This document shows, in pieces, positions 32,710 to 41,340 of a stretch of DNA of 64,000 bases. The notes under the pieces are model-generated. The model did not search any database. It saw only the letters and a list, made by a program, of their open reading frames with translations, and had not been told where the DNA came from. Origin of the DNA: JAICXG01 sp036494545 (GTDB taxonomy: Bacteria; Verrucomicrobiota; Verrucomicrobiia; Chthoniobacterales; UBA10450); contig DASXOB010000013.1 in assembly GCA_036494545.1 (NCBI GenBank), positions 124,001-188,000 on the forward strand. The letters are read 5' to 3'. The position numbers and the translations under genes are program-made. Positions within the stretch are counted from its first letter, which is position 1. Every line of letters starts with the position of its first letter.

Positions 32710-34350
32710 CTAGCCTCGATCGGCGCCTAGGTTGTTCCTCAAAATTCTCTTCACTTCACGGATGGCCTCCGCGTTATACTGCGCACGGTGATCGGAGTGA
32801 ACGACTAACTCTGACTCGGCGCCCTCCAGATGCGAGCTCCAATACGGAACGACGCCATCGGAGCTATTGAGTGTGTCGCCCCGGCCGCGATCACCCATGA
32901 TCGAGTGATATGGAATGTCTGGCGTAATAGGAAGTCTGTTCACAGCGCAGACAAAGCGATCGTTAGGTTCGAGTGTGTCGACGCTATTGGGCATGCGACT
33001 GAACGGTCCCGCGGCCGGGTTGTGAATGAGAAGCGGTTTCATTTCACTGTAGATAGGCCCAAACAGGCGCGGAGTCCTGACCAGAGAGCTACCGATCCGG
33101 CCGATCCAGCTAGTCGCCAGGTTGCTGCCGCGATGCGGCGTTGAGATAAATATCACTCGGCGCACGTCACGCTGATGATCGAAGATGAATGCCTCTTCGA
33201 GAAGTTTGCGTGTTTCCGCCGTCATCGGAGTCTTGGCTGGAGAGGTACCGAAGAAATCGCGCCAGATTTTGTCTTTGGCATCCGTGATCATCAATCGACA
33301 GATCATTCCACCCATGCTATGACCGATCAGGATAGCAGGCTTGTGATGGGGATAGGCCCGCATGATTCCGTCCAGGTCCTGCCGGAACAGCGCGGCCGAG
33401 TAAGGATAGGGATAGCCACTGGGGTAGCTATAGAACCAGAACTGATAATGTCGTCTTATAAATGGATCGCGGCGGAGAGACTCGATCATCGGTACCCAGC
33501 TCGCCCCTGTTTCTTGCAAGCCGTGCACGAAAATGACAGGCGTTCGCGCAGGATCAAAGTCCTGCAGCTGACAAAGCATTGTTGTGTTTGCATATGCTCC
33601 AGGATTGATGAGACGCGAGAACCCAAGTCGGTCCGGACGTTCACGAGCAATCAGGACTGCCGCGGGCGCATCAAAATCGGCAGCAAGCGGAAAGGTTTGG
33701 TGGTCAAGGGCAACTTGGTCTGTTCTGAGTGGATCGATGAACTCCAGCTTCGCTTCCTTATGGGAAAAGCGGACGATTGCCGTCGCCGCTGCGTAAACGC
33801 GGTGGTATTTGTATTGCTGCCGAAAGTTTGGAGTCTCGCTGCGCCCGACTAACACGAGTGGCGCACCCAAGCCGTTGGCCGATGAGTAAGTCCTGAAGAA
33901 TTTGCCGCGGATCTTCAGTGTGTCGGTGGGAAACACTTCGTACCGGTTCGGATCATGTTCTGCATCGATCGGTTTAGGAGATATGAAAGTGTAGCCGCCT
34001 TCATCGGTCGACACCGTGGTCGGATGCCGCCACGGCTGCAGGTTTGCGCGCTCGATGTTCTGTACCGCTCTCGCGACGGAAAAGTTGTAAATGCTGAGCG
34101 CGGACGGATCGCCCGGTCGCTGTTGCACGACATTCAATGAAAGCCTGGCGGCAGAGATATCGTCGCCTAACGAGATTAATGGTTGTTCTCGCTCGGCGGC
34201 GACCAGGTAGTTGCTGGCAACTTTCAGCTGTTCGTCGCTTCCATTTACAGTCGGGAGGCGCGCTTGCGTTTCCTTTACCGTCGCAAGATGCGCGCAACCG
34301 CACCATGCGAAGACCGATAACGCGAAGGCGATGTTCTTCCACAATTTCAT
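32710..34350 (-). CDS. lipoprotein alpha/beta hydrolase (lipase-like)
   Basis: A 546-residue exported hydrolase. The signal ends at a cysteine pair (FAWCGCAHL, Cys17/19), suggesting a lipoprotein. Residues about 30-260 are an accessory region without known domain. The hydrolase domain starts with PVIFVHGLQETGASW (HG at 276-277) and has nucleophile elbow GHSMGG at 343-348 (Ser345). A late HSDHRAQYN offers the catalytic His. This fits triacylglycerol-lipase or PGAP1-like hydrolases. Its ATG overlaps the FUSC stop (ATGA), making it the last gene of the seven-gene NDH-2/efflux operon. Confidence 0.83.
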   Translation of the reverse strand: MKLWKNIAFALSVFAWCGCAHLATVKETQARLPTVNGSDEQLKVASNYLVAAEREQPLISLGDDISAARLSLNVVQQRPGDPSALSIYNFSVARAVQNIERANLQPWRHPTTVSTDEGGYTFISPKPIDAEHDPNRYEVFPTDTLKIRGKFFRTYSSANGLGAPLVLVGRSETPNFRQQYKYHRVYAAATAIVRFSHKEAKLEFIDPLRTDQVALDHQTFPLAADFDAPAAVLIARERPDRLGFSRLINPGAYANTTMLCQLQDFDPARTPVIFVHGLQETGASWVPMIESLRRDPFIRRHYQFWFYSYPSGYPYPYSAALFRQDLDGIMRAYPHHKPAILIGHSMGGMICRLMITDAKDKIWRDFFGTSPAKTPMTAETRKLLEEAFIFDHQRDVRRVIFISTPHRGSNLATSWIGRIGSSLVRTPRLFGPIYSEMKPLLIHNPAAGPFSRMPNSVDTLEPNDRFVCAVNRLPITPDIPYHSIMGDRGRGDTLNSSDGVVPYWSSHLEGAESELVVHSDHRAQYNAEAIREVKRILRNNLGADRG

Positions 34351-35450
34351 TTTGAGCGTCCAGATTCGATCTGAGCGCGCTCGGGCCAGATGTATTTGAA
34401 GACGAATGCGGTGACGATCAGTCCAAAGAGGATTCCAACCACACGATTGCGGACGTTATCGAGATCAGTGTCGGGCGCGTAACCTTGAAAGATGCTATAA
34501 AAGAATGCGAAGGCGATTTGCAGCCCAGCATAACTGATCCTTTCACTCCCCGTCCCGACCCAGCCCGCGATGGCAGCGGCACAAGCAATGAGGACGACGA
34601 GCGACGCGATCGTCTCCATGCGCGGCATGAAGAATACAATGGAGAAAAGCGAGATAGATCCTCCGATCACGCAACCAACGATTCGTAACGTTCCTTTGTA
34701 GAGTGTCGCCTCAGTGCTCTCCAGCGCGATGAAGGTACAGGTAATGAACGCCGTGTGGATTCCTGACCAGTCAATCGCCTCATAAACAATGTAACAAAAC
34801 ATCGCGGCGAAAGTGACTTTGAGCGCAAAGTGCACGTGTGCTGGATTTGTGAACGCATCCGGCGCAAACAAACCCTTTGGCTTTGGACGATGTTCAGCCG
34901 GGGTGGCTCCGTCCCGTAGAAACAGAGAGTGCAGCACGACCGTTACCGCGGCGCCGTAAACGATGGCTACCCAAAGCCACAGAAGCCCGCGCACCAACAG
35001 TTCAGGTGAGGGGACCGCTTCTCCGACTGATTGCGAGACAGCGACAACAAAGCCAATGATGAATCCGAGTGGCCCGAGGACAAAGACGCGAGAGAGATAC
35101 ATTCCGAGAAAAAGCGCAATCGCCATTCCAGGAATTCGCAGTTCGGGATGACCGTAGGTGAACTTGTAAAGTAAGAGACTGCCGACGATACCCATGGTCG
35201 CGCCGATAAGCCCGAGGAGTCCGGTAAGTGTCGTGAGATGCCTGGTCTCCTTCGAAACGAAAAAACACATGTAGGCCGTGGTAGCCAGCTCCGGCACCTG
35301 CAGCGTCATGGAAATGATCACGCACAAGATCACGCCACCGACGATGATCGCGGTGCGGATTTCGCGGGCGCGTATCGGCGCCAGCTCGCTTCGTAACCAG
35401 CCGATCCAGTCGGAATCACTCGGACGTGCCTCGAGAAATGTCGCGCTCAT
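34347..35450 (-). CDS. FUSC-family membrane permease
   Basis: A 367-residue inner-membrane protein. Two sets of hydrophobic helices (about 35-165 and 205-355) are separated by a polar loop containing HRPKPKGLFAPDAFTNPAHV. The second half carries the FUSC-like pattern ALKVTFAAMFCYIVYEAIDWSGIHTAFIT and CVIGGSISLFSIVF. FUSC proteins (AaeB, fusaric acid resistance) export aromatic carboxylic acids with an HlyD-type adaptor and TolC. The adaptor gene precedes it with a 4-nt gap. The ATG at 35450 (MSATFLEARPSD) is used; the frame upstream overlaps the adaptor gene. It is shorter than AaeB (about 655), lacking its large cytoplasmic part. Confidence 0.82.
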   Translation of the reverse strand: MSATFLEARPSDSDWIGWLRSELAPIRAREIRTAIIVGGVILCVIISMTLQVPELATTAYMCFFVSKETRHLTTLTGLLGLIGATMGIVGSLLLYKFTYGHPELRIPGMAIALFLGMYLSRVFVLGPLGFIIGFVVAVSQSVGEAVPSPELLVRGLLWLWVAIVYGAAVTVVLHSLFLRDGATPAEHRPKPKGLFAPDAFTNPAHVHFALKVTFAAMFCYIVYEAIDWSGIHTAFITCTFIALESTEATLYKGTLRIVGCVIGGSISLFSIVFFMPRMETIASLVVLIACAAAIAGWVGTGSERISYAGLQIAFAFFYSIFQGYAPDTDLDNVRNRVVGILFGLIVTAFVFKYIWPERAQIESGRSK

Positions 35451-35454
35451 GGGA

Positions 35455-36549
35455 TTATTTCGGCGGCGGACGGTTGATAATAGCCACCGCTGAGGCACCC
35501 ATACGGAAAAGATCCTGGTCCGGGTTCTCTACTTCAATGCGGACAGGAAAACGTTGCGCGACTCGCACCCAGTTCAGTTCGCGTTTCACATAAGGAACTT
35601 CGCCGTGGGGCAGAGTTATCTCGCCTTCCGGTTTGACGGCCCAGCCGATGCCTTGAACTTTTCCGCGAAAACGACGGTCGGGAGCAGAAACCAGATAGAC
35701 AATCGCTTCGCTGCCCGACGCCATATGACGAATCTCGGCTTCACGAAAGTTAGCCATGACATACCACTTTCGAGTGTCTAGTAGTGAAAAGACTGGAATA
35801 CCGGCGCTTGCGTAAGCCCCTGCAGAAATGTTGAGGTCTATAACACGCCCGCCAAAGGGTGCCGTAACTTTGCAGTAGGAGAGCTCCAGCTCGGCGAACT
35901 TTACCGCGGCGACTGCGCCCGGTCGTTGCGCCTGCAAGGTCTGCAAGGTGCTCATCGCTGTCTTCGCCTGATTTAGCTTCTGTTCTTCCTCGGCCAAGGT
36001 CTCGGCGGCGACGTTTGCCAGGGTCCTGGCTTGATCGACCTGTTCTGCCGTCGCGAAACCTTTCGGCAGGAGCGGTTCGAGGCGGTGCAATGAATCGTCA
36101 GCCTGTTTCTCTTGCGCTTTAGCTCTTACGACCGCTGCCTCGGCTACCTTCACCCCGAACTTCAATTCTTCATCCTGTGATCGCCCGACTGTTATCTGCT
36201 CATCCAAAGCAGAAAGTGCCGCCTTTGCCTTCTCCAACGCTAAGTCATAGTCGTCCGGGTCGATCTCGAAGAGCAAATCACCTTCTTTAACCAGCTGATT
36301 GTCCTGAACCGCCAGCCTAACGATCTGGCCACGCACGCGCGGAACAATTCCCACCACGTTTGCCCGCGCACTCGCATCATCGGTTCGCGGATGGCGTTCG
36401 ATAACGCTCCAGACATAGAGCGTGATCACCACCGCGCTGGCGACGATAACCACGCTGGCAACCTTGCGAATGAAGCGGCGCTTGCGATCGTGGTTGTCCA
36501 CTGAAGTCACGACCTTTTTATCCTCCGGTGGTGCAGCGGCCTGGTGCAT
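35455..36549 (-). CDS. HlyD/EmrA/AaeA-type membrane fusion protein
   Basis: A 364-residue adaptor. A single N-terminal helix (VASVVIVASAVVITLYVWSV) is followed by HPRTDDASARANVVGIVPRVRGQIVRL, the classic EmrA/AaeA opening. A lipoyl half motif (VKEGDLLFEIDPDDY), a long coiled-coil hairpin (about 95-205), the second lipoyl half (APFGGRVIDLNISAGAYAS) and a beta-barrel come next. It should link the FUSC permease to TolC across the periplasm. The ATG at 36549 (MHQAAAPPEDKK) directly follows the YtcA-like stop (36551-36553). The order of small peptide, adaptor and permease mirrors the aaeXAB arrangement. Confidence 0.9.
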   Translation of the reverse strand: MHQAAAPPEDKKVVTSVDNHDRKRRFIRKVASVVIVASAVVITLYVWSVIERHPRTDDASARANVVGIVPRVRGQIVRLAVQDNQLVKEGDLLFEIDPDDYDLALEKAKAALSALDEQITVGRSQDEELKFGVKVAEAAVVRAKAQEKQADDSLHRLEPLLPKGFATAEQVDQARTLANVAAETLAEEEQKLNQAKTAMSTLQTLQAQRPGAVAAVKFAELELSYCKVTAPFGGRVIDLNISAGAYASAGIPVFSLLDTRKWYVMANFREAEIRHMASGSEAIVYLVSAPDRRFRGKVQGIGWAVKPEGEITLPHGEVPYVKRELNWVRVAQRFPVRIEVENPDQDLFRMGASAVAIINRPPPK

Positions 36550-36550
36550 A

Positions 36551-36844
36551 TCAGTTTTGGTAGAAAAGAATCCAGGTCCCAAACGTAAAGATGATCATGA
36601 GGCATGAATAGATGAGCGGCGCCGGACCGAGGTAAGGTTTCAGGTCGCGCAGCTGAATGATCCATTGAGCAATTAGGGTCAAGGTAAGCCCGCTGACAAT
36701 GCAGACCATCCATGCAGGAAAATAGGAGCCGAGAATATCGACTGTCGGCGAATGGTGACTAAACAACTGCACCGCAACCAAGGAAACGATCAGCAGAACC
36801 AGGCCAGCGACAACGATTGGCAACACTGTGTGCTTTGTTTTCAT
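36551..36844 (-). CDS. YtcA-like small membrane protein
   Basis: A 97-residue protein with three hydrophobic segments: VLPIVVAGLVLLIVSLVAVQLF, WMVCIVSGLTLTLIAQWIIQL and PLIYSCLMIIFTFGTWILFY. The PTVDILGSYFPAWM segment is the pattern of YtcA/AaeX-type peptides that accompany HlyD-FUSC pumps. The function is unknown; it is presumed to assist pump assembly. Its ATG overlaps the tolC stop (ATGA at 36841-36844), and its own stop lies one base before the adaptor start, so all three are translationally coupled. Confidence 0.75.
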   Translation of the reverse strand: MKTKHTVLPIVVAGLVLLIVSLVAVQLFSHHSPTVDILGSYFPAWMVCIVSGLTLTLIAQWIIQLRDLKPYLGPAPLIYSCLMIIFTFGTWILFYQN

Positions 36845-38367
36845 CTCGATGAAGGTCTGACCGCTCGCACGGATGGTCGGGCCAGGTCTCCAGTGCTTAG
36901 CGCGAGCGCACTAGCCGCCGTATAAATCGCCGACTGCGTGTCATGACTGGTGGCAAGAGCGACGGTAAGATTCCGCTCGGCGTTAATGACCTCGGGATAC
37001 GGAGTCAAGCCGTGTTGGTAGGATTCGAGGACCGCATCGAACGCGTTCTTCGATGCAGTTACAAGCTTGGCAGCCGACTCCTCCTTGCGCAGAGCAGTCT
37101 TAAAGTCAGTGTAAGCTTTCCAAACCTCGCGCACGGCAGCGTCGCGCGCGCCCGCAAGTTCGTTCTCGGCCGCGTGAAAGTCGGCTTCGGCCGCTTCCAT
37201 CTTGTGGCGCCGGGCAAAGCCATCAAAGATCGGGACGGTGGCGGTGACAAACGCTCCATAAGTCGGCCTCGTATCTCCGAAATAGTTGGAGCCGGCGATG
37301 CTAACGTCGAGCTTGGTTTCGCTGGCGTGCGCGTCGATCGCAACTTTCGGATAATACTCCGCTCGAACTTTCTTTATTTCGTTTTGCTTGGCTCGCACGT
37401 TGGCCAGCTTCGCGACAAGATCTGGCCGATGCGACAAAGCTTTCTCGATTAGCTCGTCGACCGAAAGCCCGCTTTGATGGGATGTCGATCCCTGGCCAAG
37501 GTCAGCTACCTGAAGCGGCACCGTCGGCAGAACACCAAGGCTTTCGACGAGAGCTACTCTGGCATCGCTCTCGATGCCGGTCGCTGCTTCCACGTCAAAC
37601 GCCGATTGTGCGGTTTGTTGTTGGGCTTGCAGCAGCTCGGGTTTTATCGCGAGACCGCTGTTAAGCCGCGCCTGCGCTGCTTCCTCCACCGTTTGTGCCG
37701 CCTTCAAGGCGCTCTGACTTACCAGAACTTTCTGGCGAGCAGTCCCGAGTTGATAAAAACGATCTGTAACTTGGAAAACGAGTTTCTGGTGAGTCGCGTT
37801 GAAGCCGACGTTTGCCATCATGAGCTGTTCCCTGGCCGTCTCGACCACTGCGCTGCGTTCACCGAAATCGAGCAACAGCCATTTCGCACTTAACTCTCCG
37901 CGGTAGACCTGGGCTTCGGTTACTAGCGAACCGCCGCCCGTAATTGAAACCGCTCTAAGACTTGGATTCGTTAGGAGCTTTTTCTCATTTACCGCCAGGG
38001 TCGGAAATGGAATGAAAGCGCGGTCGTAGCCAGCCGCTGCCGATGCGGCCAGGAATGGGTAGTAGGCGCTTTCACTTAGACCGACACCAGCGGCTGCCTG
38101 TCGCGCCCGTTCCCAAGCGACCCGCGTTTCGGGGTTGTTGCGTTCCGCGATATCGATCAGCTCTGCGAGGTTGTAGATTTTTCGTGGATTGATGGAAACG
38201 CGAGAGCCGCCTTGCGAGTCGTTCGAACGATAGTTGGCGAGGTCGCGTTCGTAGTTTGGCAAGCCCGGCGGCGACCAGGCTCGATCAGAACCTGGCGGGG
38301 GATCATTGCGGGCATTCGCGACTGCAAATGCCAGAAACAACTGCAGGCTTATCAGGCGTGTGGACAT
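36841..38367 (-). CDS. TolC-family outer membrane efflux protein
   Basis: A 508-residue outer-membrane channel. A short signal peptide (ending AVANA) is followed by a polar lead. Two OEP repeats follow, each with long helices, such as LIDIAERNNPETRVAWERARQAAAGVGLSESAYYPFLA and the second-half equivalent LVAKLANVRAKQNEIKKVRAEYYPKVA. The strand pairs include PTYGAFVTATVPIFDG. TolC trimers form the exit duct for tripartite pumps. It lies 3 nt after hemA and overlaps the YtcA-like gene. It probably serves the FUSC pump and may also serve the RND pump at 14.6-19.1 kb, which lacks its own channel. Confidence 0.9.
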   Translation of the reverse strand: MSTRLISLQLFLAFAVANARNDPPPGSDRAWSPPGLPNYERDLANYRSNDSQGGSRVSINPRKIYNLAELIDIAERNNPETRVAWERARQAAAGVGLSESAYYPFLAASAAAGYDRAFIPFPTLAVNEKKLLTNPSLRAVSITGGGSLVTEAQVYRGELSAKWLLLDFGERSAVVETAREQLMMANVGFNATHQKLVFQVTDRFYQLGTARQKVLVSQSALKAAQTVEEAAQARLNSGLAIKPELLQAQQQTAQSAFDVEAATGIESDARVALVESLGVLPTVPLQVADLGQGSTSHQSGLSVDELIEKALSHRPDLVAKLANVRAKQNEIKKVRAEYYPKVAIDAHASETKLDVSIAGSNYFGDTRPTYGAFVTATVPIFDGFARRHKMEAAEADFHAAENELAGARDAAVREVWKAYTDFKTALRKEESAAKLVTASKNAFDAVLESYQHGLTPYPEVINAERNLTVALATSHDTQSAIYTAASALALSTGDLARPSVRAVRPSSR

Positions 38368-38370
38368 GGC

Positions 38371-39504
38371 TCATCGCTCCCAGCCCGGTTCTACAACAAA
38401 GTCCGACACCGCTACCAGCTCAGAAAATCCTCCTTTTGGCACCACAAGTGGATGCTGAAACGGGCTGGAGCGATCGGCGTGACCAAAACGGTCACCTTCG
38501 AGATGGAGCTTCTCCATCAGGGCCACGACATGGCGATCGATAATATGCTGGCAAGCAGTCAGCTGCCTCCCGCGATTACGGACGCCTTCGCGCGCCACGA
38601 CTTCCAAGTCGTCTATATCATACAAAGTGACATTACTGAGACCGGCGGTGGCAGGGTCGATATTGCGCGGCACCGAGAGGTCGATGAGCAGCAGCGGCCG
38701 ATTGTGCCGCGCTCTCATTAGATTTTCTATGTCCTCGCGATCGAGAAGTACTTCGGCGCTGCTTGTCCCGGCGATCACGACATCGCTGTCACGCATTTCG
38801 AAAAGGCAATAACCAAAGCAAACCGCTTCTCCGCCGTAGCGGCTCGCCAGATCGATCGCACGGTCGAGCGAGCGATTCGAGACAAAAATCGCGCGCACGC
38901 CCTTGGCGACGAGGGTTTGAAGACAGCGCTCGGCCATTTCGCCCGCGCCGATTACGATGAAAGATTTTTGTGCAAGGTCGTTTCCGAACGTCCGTTCGAG
39001 CAATTCAACAGCAGCGCCTTCGACTGAAACCGCGCCACGGCCTACGCCGGTCCGAGTCCGAATCTCTTTCGTTGCCTGAAAGGATTTTTGAAAGACGCGA
39101 TTTAAGACAGAGCCGGTGAGTCCGCTGGCTCGCGCGATTTCGTAGGCGCTCTTAATTTGTCCTGTGATTCCGGTTTCGCCGATCATCATCGAGTCCAATC
39201 CTGCCGTAACACGGAGCAGATGACGCGCGGCGTCGGCGTTCTCATACCGATAAGTGTTCGCGCCTAACTCGCGCGGTTCGGAGCATAGCAATGGTAGAAG
39301 CGATTCGACTTTGGCGTTCGCTCGCTGCGTTGTCCCGTAGATTTCGACCCGATTGCATGTCGAAAGGAGAACGATCTCATCGAGATGCCCGAAGCTTTTG
39401 AGCATCTCAGCTGCATCGACAAGCTGAGAAGATTGGACCGCCAGTTGCTCGCGCAGTTCCACCGGCGCGCTCTTATGACTTAATCCGGTGGCGAAGAATG
39501 TCAT
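38371..39504 (-). CDS. hemA: glutamyl-tRNA reductase, short C-terminus
   Basis: A 377-residue NADPH-dependent reductase that makes glutamate-1-semialdehyde from Glu-tRNA, the first step of C5 tetrapyrrole synthesis. The catalytic Cys50 is in STCNRVE. AGLDSMMIGETGITGQIKSA and SVEGAAVELLERTFG are the substrate and linker regions, and FIVIGAGEMAERCLQTL binds NADPH. From about residue 335 the usual helical dimerisation domain is missing, replaced by a short unrelated tail (PKGGFSELVAVSDFVVEPG). The usual length is about 410-430. The gene starts one base after the ndh stop and precedes tolC by 3 nt. It may be a lineage-typical short HemA or a second copy. Confidence 0.88.
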   Translation of the reverse strand: MTFFATGLSHKSAPVELREQLAVQSSQLVDAAEMLKSFGHLDEIVLLSTCNRVEIYGTTQRANAKVESLLPLLCSEPRELGANTYRYENADAARHLLRVTAGLDSMMIGETGITGQIKSAYEIARASGLTGSVLNRVFQKSFQATKEIRTRTGVGRGAVSVEGAAVELLERTFGNDLAQKSFIVIGAGEMAERCLQTLVAKGVRAIFVSNRSLDRAIDLASRYGGEAVCFGYCLFEMRDSDVVIAGTSSAEVLLDREDIENLMRARHNRPLLLIDLSVPRNIDPATAGLSNVTLYDIDDLEVVAREGVRNRGRQLTACQHIIDRHVVALMEKLHLEGDRFGHADRSSPFQHPLVVPKGGFSELVAVSDFVVEPGWER

Positions 39505-39505
39505 C

Positions 39506-40906
39506 TCACTTACTCGAGATGGCTGTGGCGCTCAACGGTTCAGGTTGAGAGGTCCGATTAGTCGCGATCGGAGGAACTGTTATTGTTGGCGCAGCTTCAG
39601 ACGCGCGATAATCGACGATGAGTCGCGATCCGCGTTGCCCAGTCAGGAACAACCAGCCCCATTGCAAGAACACGCTGATTTTTAGGCTGAGCTGAGATAG
39701 AAACGTGATGTGAATGAAGGCCCACGCCAGCCATGCGATGAGACCGTGCAGCCGAATTTTCCCGCTCTCCAGAACTGCGTAACCCTTGCCTACGACAGCC
39801 ATGTTGCCCTTGTCGAAATAGCGAAAAGGCTTGGGCGGCCTCTTGCCGGCAAGTTGGCGTCGAATCAGCTTTCCAACGTAGCGCCCTTGTTGCATCGCAA
39901 CCTGAGCAACTCCCGCCAGCGGTTTCCCGTCCTGATCGAGCGAGGCTGTGTCACCCACGACGAAAATCTCCGGATGATTCGGGACTCGAAGATCAGCTTG
40001 AATACGAACACGACCGGCGCGATCGGTCTCCGCCCCTAACCATTTTCCGGCGGGGGAAGGTGTAACACCGGCCGTCCAGATCACTGTCCTGCTCGCAATT
40101 CGCTCCCCTGCGACAATGACTCCTTCGCCGTCGATCTTCTCGACCGCGTGGCCCAGATGGATCTCTACTCCGAGCTTTTGGAGATGGAACTCCGCTGCCT
40201 CAGAAAGACTTGGGGCAAAAGTCCCAAGAACTTTTCGAGATGCATCGATCAAGACAATTCGTGCTGAAGTCGGATCGATCCGGCGAAATTCGGAACGTAA
40301 TGACGTTCGAACGAAAATCGCGAGGGCTGCCGCCATTTCGACGCCAGTTGGCCCGGCACCGACTAAAACGAAAGTCAACAAATCGCGGTGAAGATTGACA
40401 TCTTCTTCGGCCTCGGCCTGCTCGAAGGCACTAAGGATTTTGTTTCGAATACCGACGGCATCGGCCAGGCTTTTCAATCCCGGAGCAAACTTTTCAAATT
40501 CGTTGTGTCCGAAATAACTGTGTCGCGCCCCGGTGGCGAGAATGAGGTAGTCGAACGGCACTGCGACATGTTCGCGATCTTTGTCGCTTACAAAAACGCA
40601 GCGTTGAGCCTTATCTATGCCGGTAACCTCGCCCATGATGACCGTTGTATTTTTGTGTCTTCGCAATACCTCGCGGATTGGCGAACTCATTTGCGATGGC
40701 GCAAGGACTGAGGTCGCTACCTGATAAAGAAGCGGCTGAAAGACATGATGGTTCGTCCGATCAATGAGAATGACTTCGACCGGCGCTTTCCCAAGGGCTT
40801 TGGCCGCAGCCAGACCGCCAAAGCCTCCGCCAACAATTACTACGCGCGGCGTCTTCGACCTCTGCCCGTCCGCCCCATTGATGGAATTAAGATTAGGATC
40901 GTTCAT
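39506..40906 (-). CDS. ndh: type II NADH dehydrogenase (NDH-2)
   Basis: A 466-residue single-subunit flavoprotein. FAD motif VVIVGGGFGGLAAAKAL is at about 22-38. The NADH motif VLVGAGPTGVEMAAAL lies in the middle, with IFVVGDTA and LAGVAQVAMQQGRYVGK for flavin contacts. A C-terminal amphipathic region with AWLAWAFIHITFLSQLSLKI attaches it to the membrane. It passes electrons from NADH to quinone without pumping protons. The ATG at 40906 sits behind the repeated leader (40909-40944), whose GAGAAAGAG acts as the ribosome site. It is the first gene of a seven-gene coupled operon running to 32710. Confidence 0.92.
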   Translation of the reverse strand: MNDPNLNSINGADGQRSKTPRVVIVGGGFGGLAAAKALGKAPVEVILIDRTNHHVFQPLLYQVATSVLAPSQMSSPIREVLRRHKNTTVIMGEVTGIDKAQRCVFVSDKDREHVAVPFDYLILATGARHSYFGHNEFEKFAPGLKSLADAVGIRNKILSAFEQAEAEEDVNLHRDLLTFVLVGAGPTGVEMAAALAIFVRTSLRSEFRRIDPTSARIVLIDASRKVLGTFAPSLSEAAEFHLQKLGVEIHLGHAVEKIDGEGVIVAGERIASRTVIWTAGVTPSPAGKWLGAETDRAGRVRIQADLRVPNHPEIFVVGDTASLDQDGKPLAGVAQVAMQQGRYVGKLIRRQLAGKRPPKPFRYFDKGNMAVVGKGYAVLESGKIRLHGLIAWLAWAFIHITFLSQLSLKISVFLQWGWLFLTGQRGSRLIVDYRASEAAPTITVPPIATNRTSQPEPLSATAISSK

Positions 40907-40908
40907 CC

Positions 40909-40944
40909 ATCTCTTTCTCAAGCTTCCAAGGTCTGAAATTTCAG
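40909..40944 (-). promoter_or_regulatory. repeated 5' leader element, copy at ndh
   Basis: On the minus strand this reads CTGAAATTTCAG, a short variable part, then GCTTGAGAAAGAGAT directly before the ndh ATG. The first part is a perfect 12-bp palindrome here (40933-40944). Matching copies lie at 44126-44161 and 62328-62362, each immediately upstream of a minus-strand start codon. The GAGAAAGAG part supplies the ribosome site. Whether the rest is a promoter, an operator or an RNA element is not known. Confidence 0.6.
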
Positions 40945-40996
40945 AGAATTTGATTTTTCCCACGGAGGGCGATGGTCAGATCAGCGGGGGAAGTCG

Positions 40997-41254
40997 TTAG
41001 GCAATCCAGGCTTCGACCCACACATAGAAGATACGAAACGTAATGAAGAGCCACGGAATGCCGAGCACGATCGCCTGTAACTGACGAGTCGCCACGCGGT
41101 CGCCGTCGACGGTCGAATCGGGACCGAAGAATTGTCGCCGATAACGCCAAAAGTAGGCGCCGCCGAGCAGATTGACGATGAGGAACAGCGCTCCGGCCAC
41201 TCGCAATGCCGGAAGAGCTGATGGAACAATTGCTGCCAGGAATATTGTATTCAT
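40997..41254 (-). CDS. small two- to three-helix membrane protein, paralogue A
   Basis: An 85-residue protein with hydrophobic segments at about 2-30 (FLAAIVPSALPALRVAGALFLIV, continuing into NLLGGAYFW) and 63-84 (IVLGIPWLFITFRIFYVWV). The middle RRQFFGPDSTVDGDRVATRQ is polar. It is clearly homologous to the protein at 42302-42556: both share ALPALR, LLGGAYF, RFF/QFF and a PWL motif at the same positions. No known family is recognised. It is divergent from the LysR gene, with a shared box in the gap, and lies upstream of ndh on the same strand. Confidence 0.7.
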   Translation of the reverse strand: MNTIFLAAIVPSALPALRVAGALFLIVNLLGGAYFWRYRRQFFGPDSTVDGDRVATRQLQAIVLGIPWLFITFRIFYVWVEAWIA

Positions 41255-41291
41255 GACCAGACTATCGAGTCGCCCGTGGCCTTTCGGGAAA

Positions 41292-41315
41292 GACTATGTT
41301 TCTTGCCTCAGCATA
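41292..41315. promoter_or_regulatory. 24-bp box shared with the porin leader, copy 1
   Basis: The sequence GAC-T-ATGTTTCTT-GC-CTCAGCATA matches 44426-44449 at 21 of 24 positions. It lies between the small membrane gene (start 41254, minus) and the lysR GTG (41341, plus), the usual place for a LysR autoregulatory site. The ends ATG...CAT are partly dyadic and include T-N11-A spacing, as LysR sites do. A binding site is inferred. Confidence 0.5.
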
Positions 41316-41340
41316 ACTAATTCGCATACTCTCAGACGCG

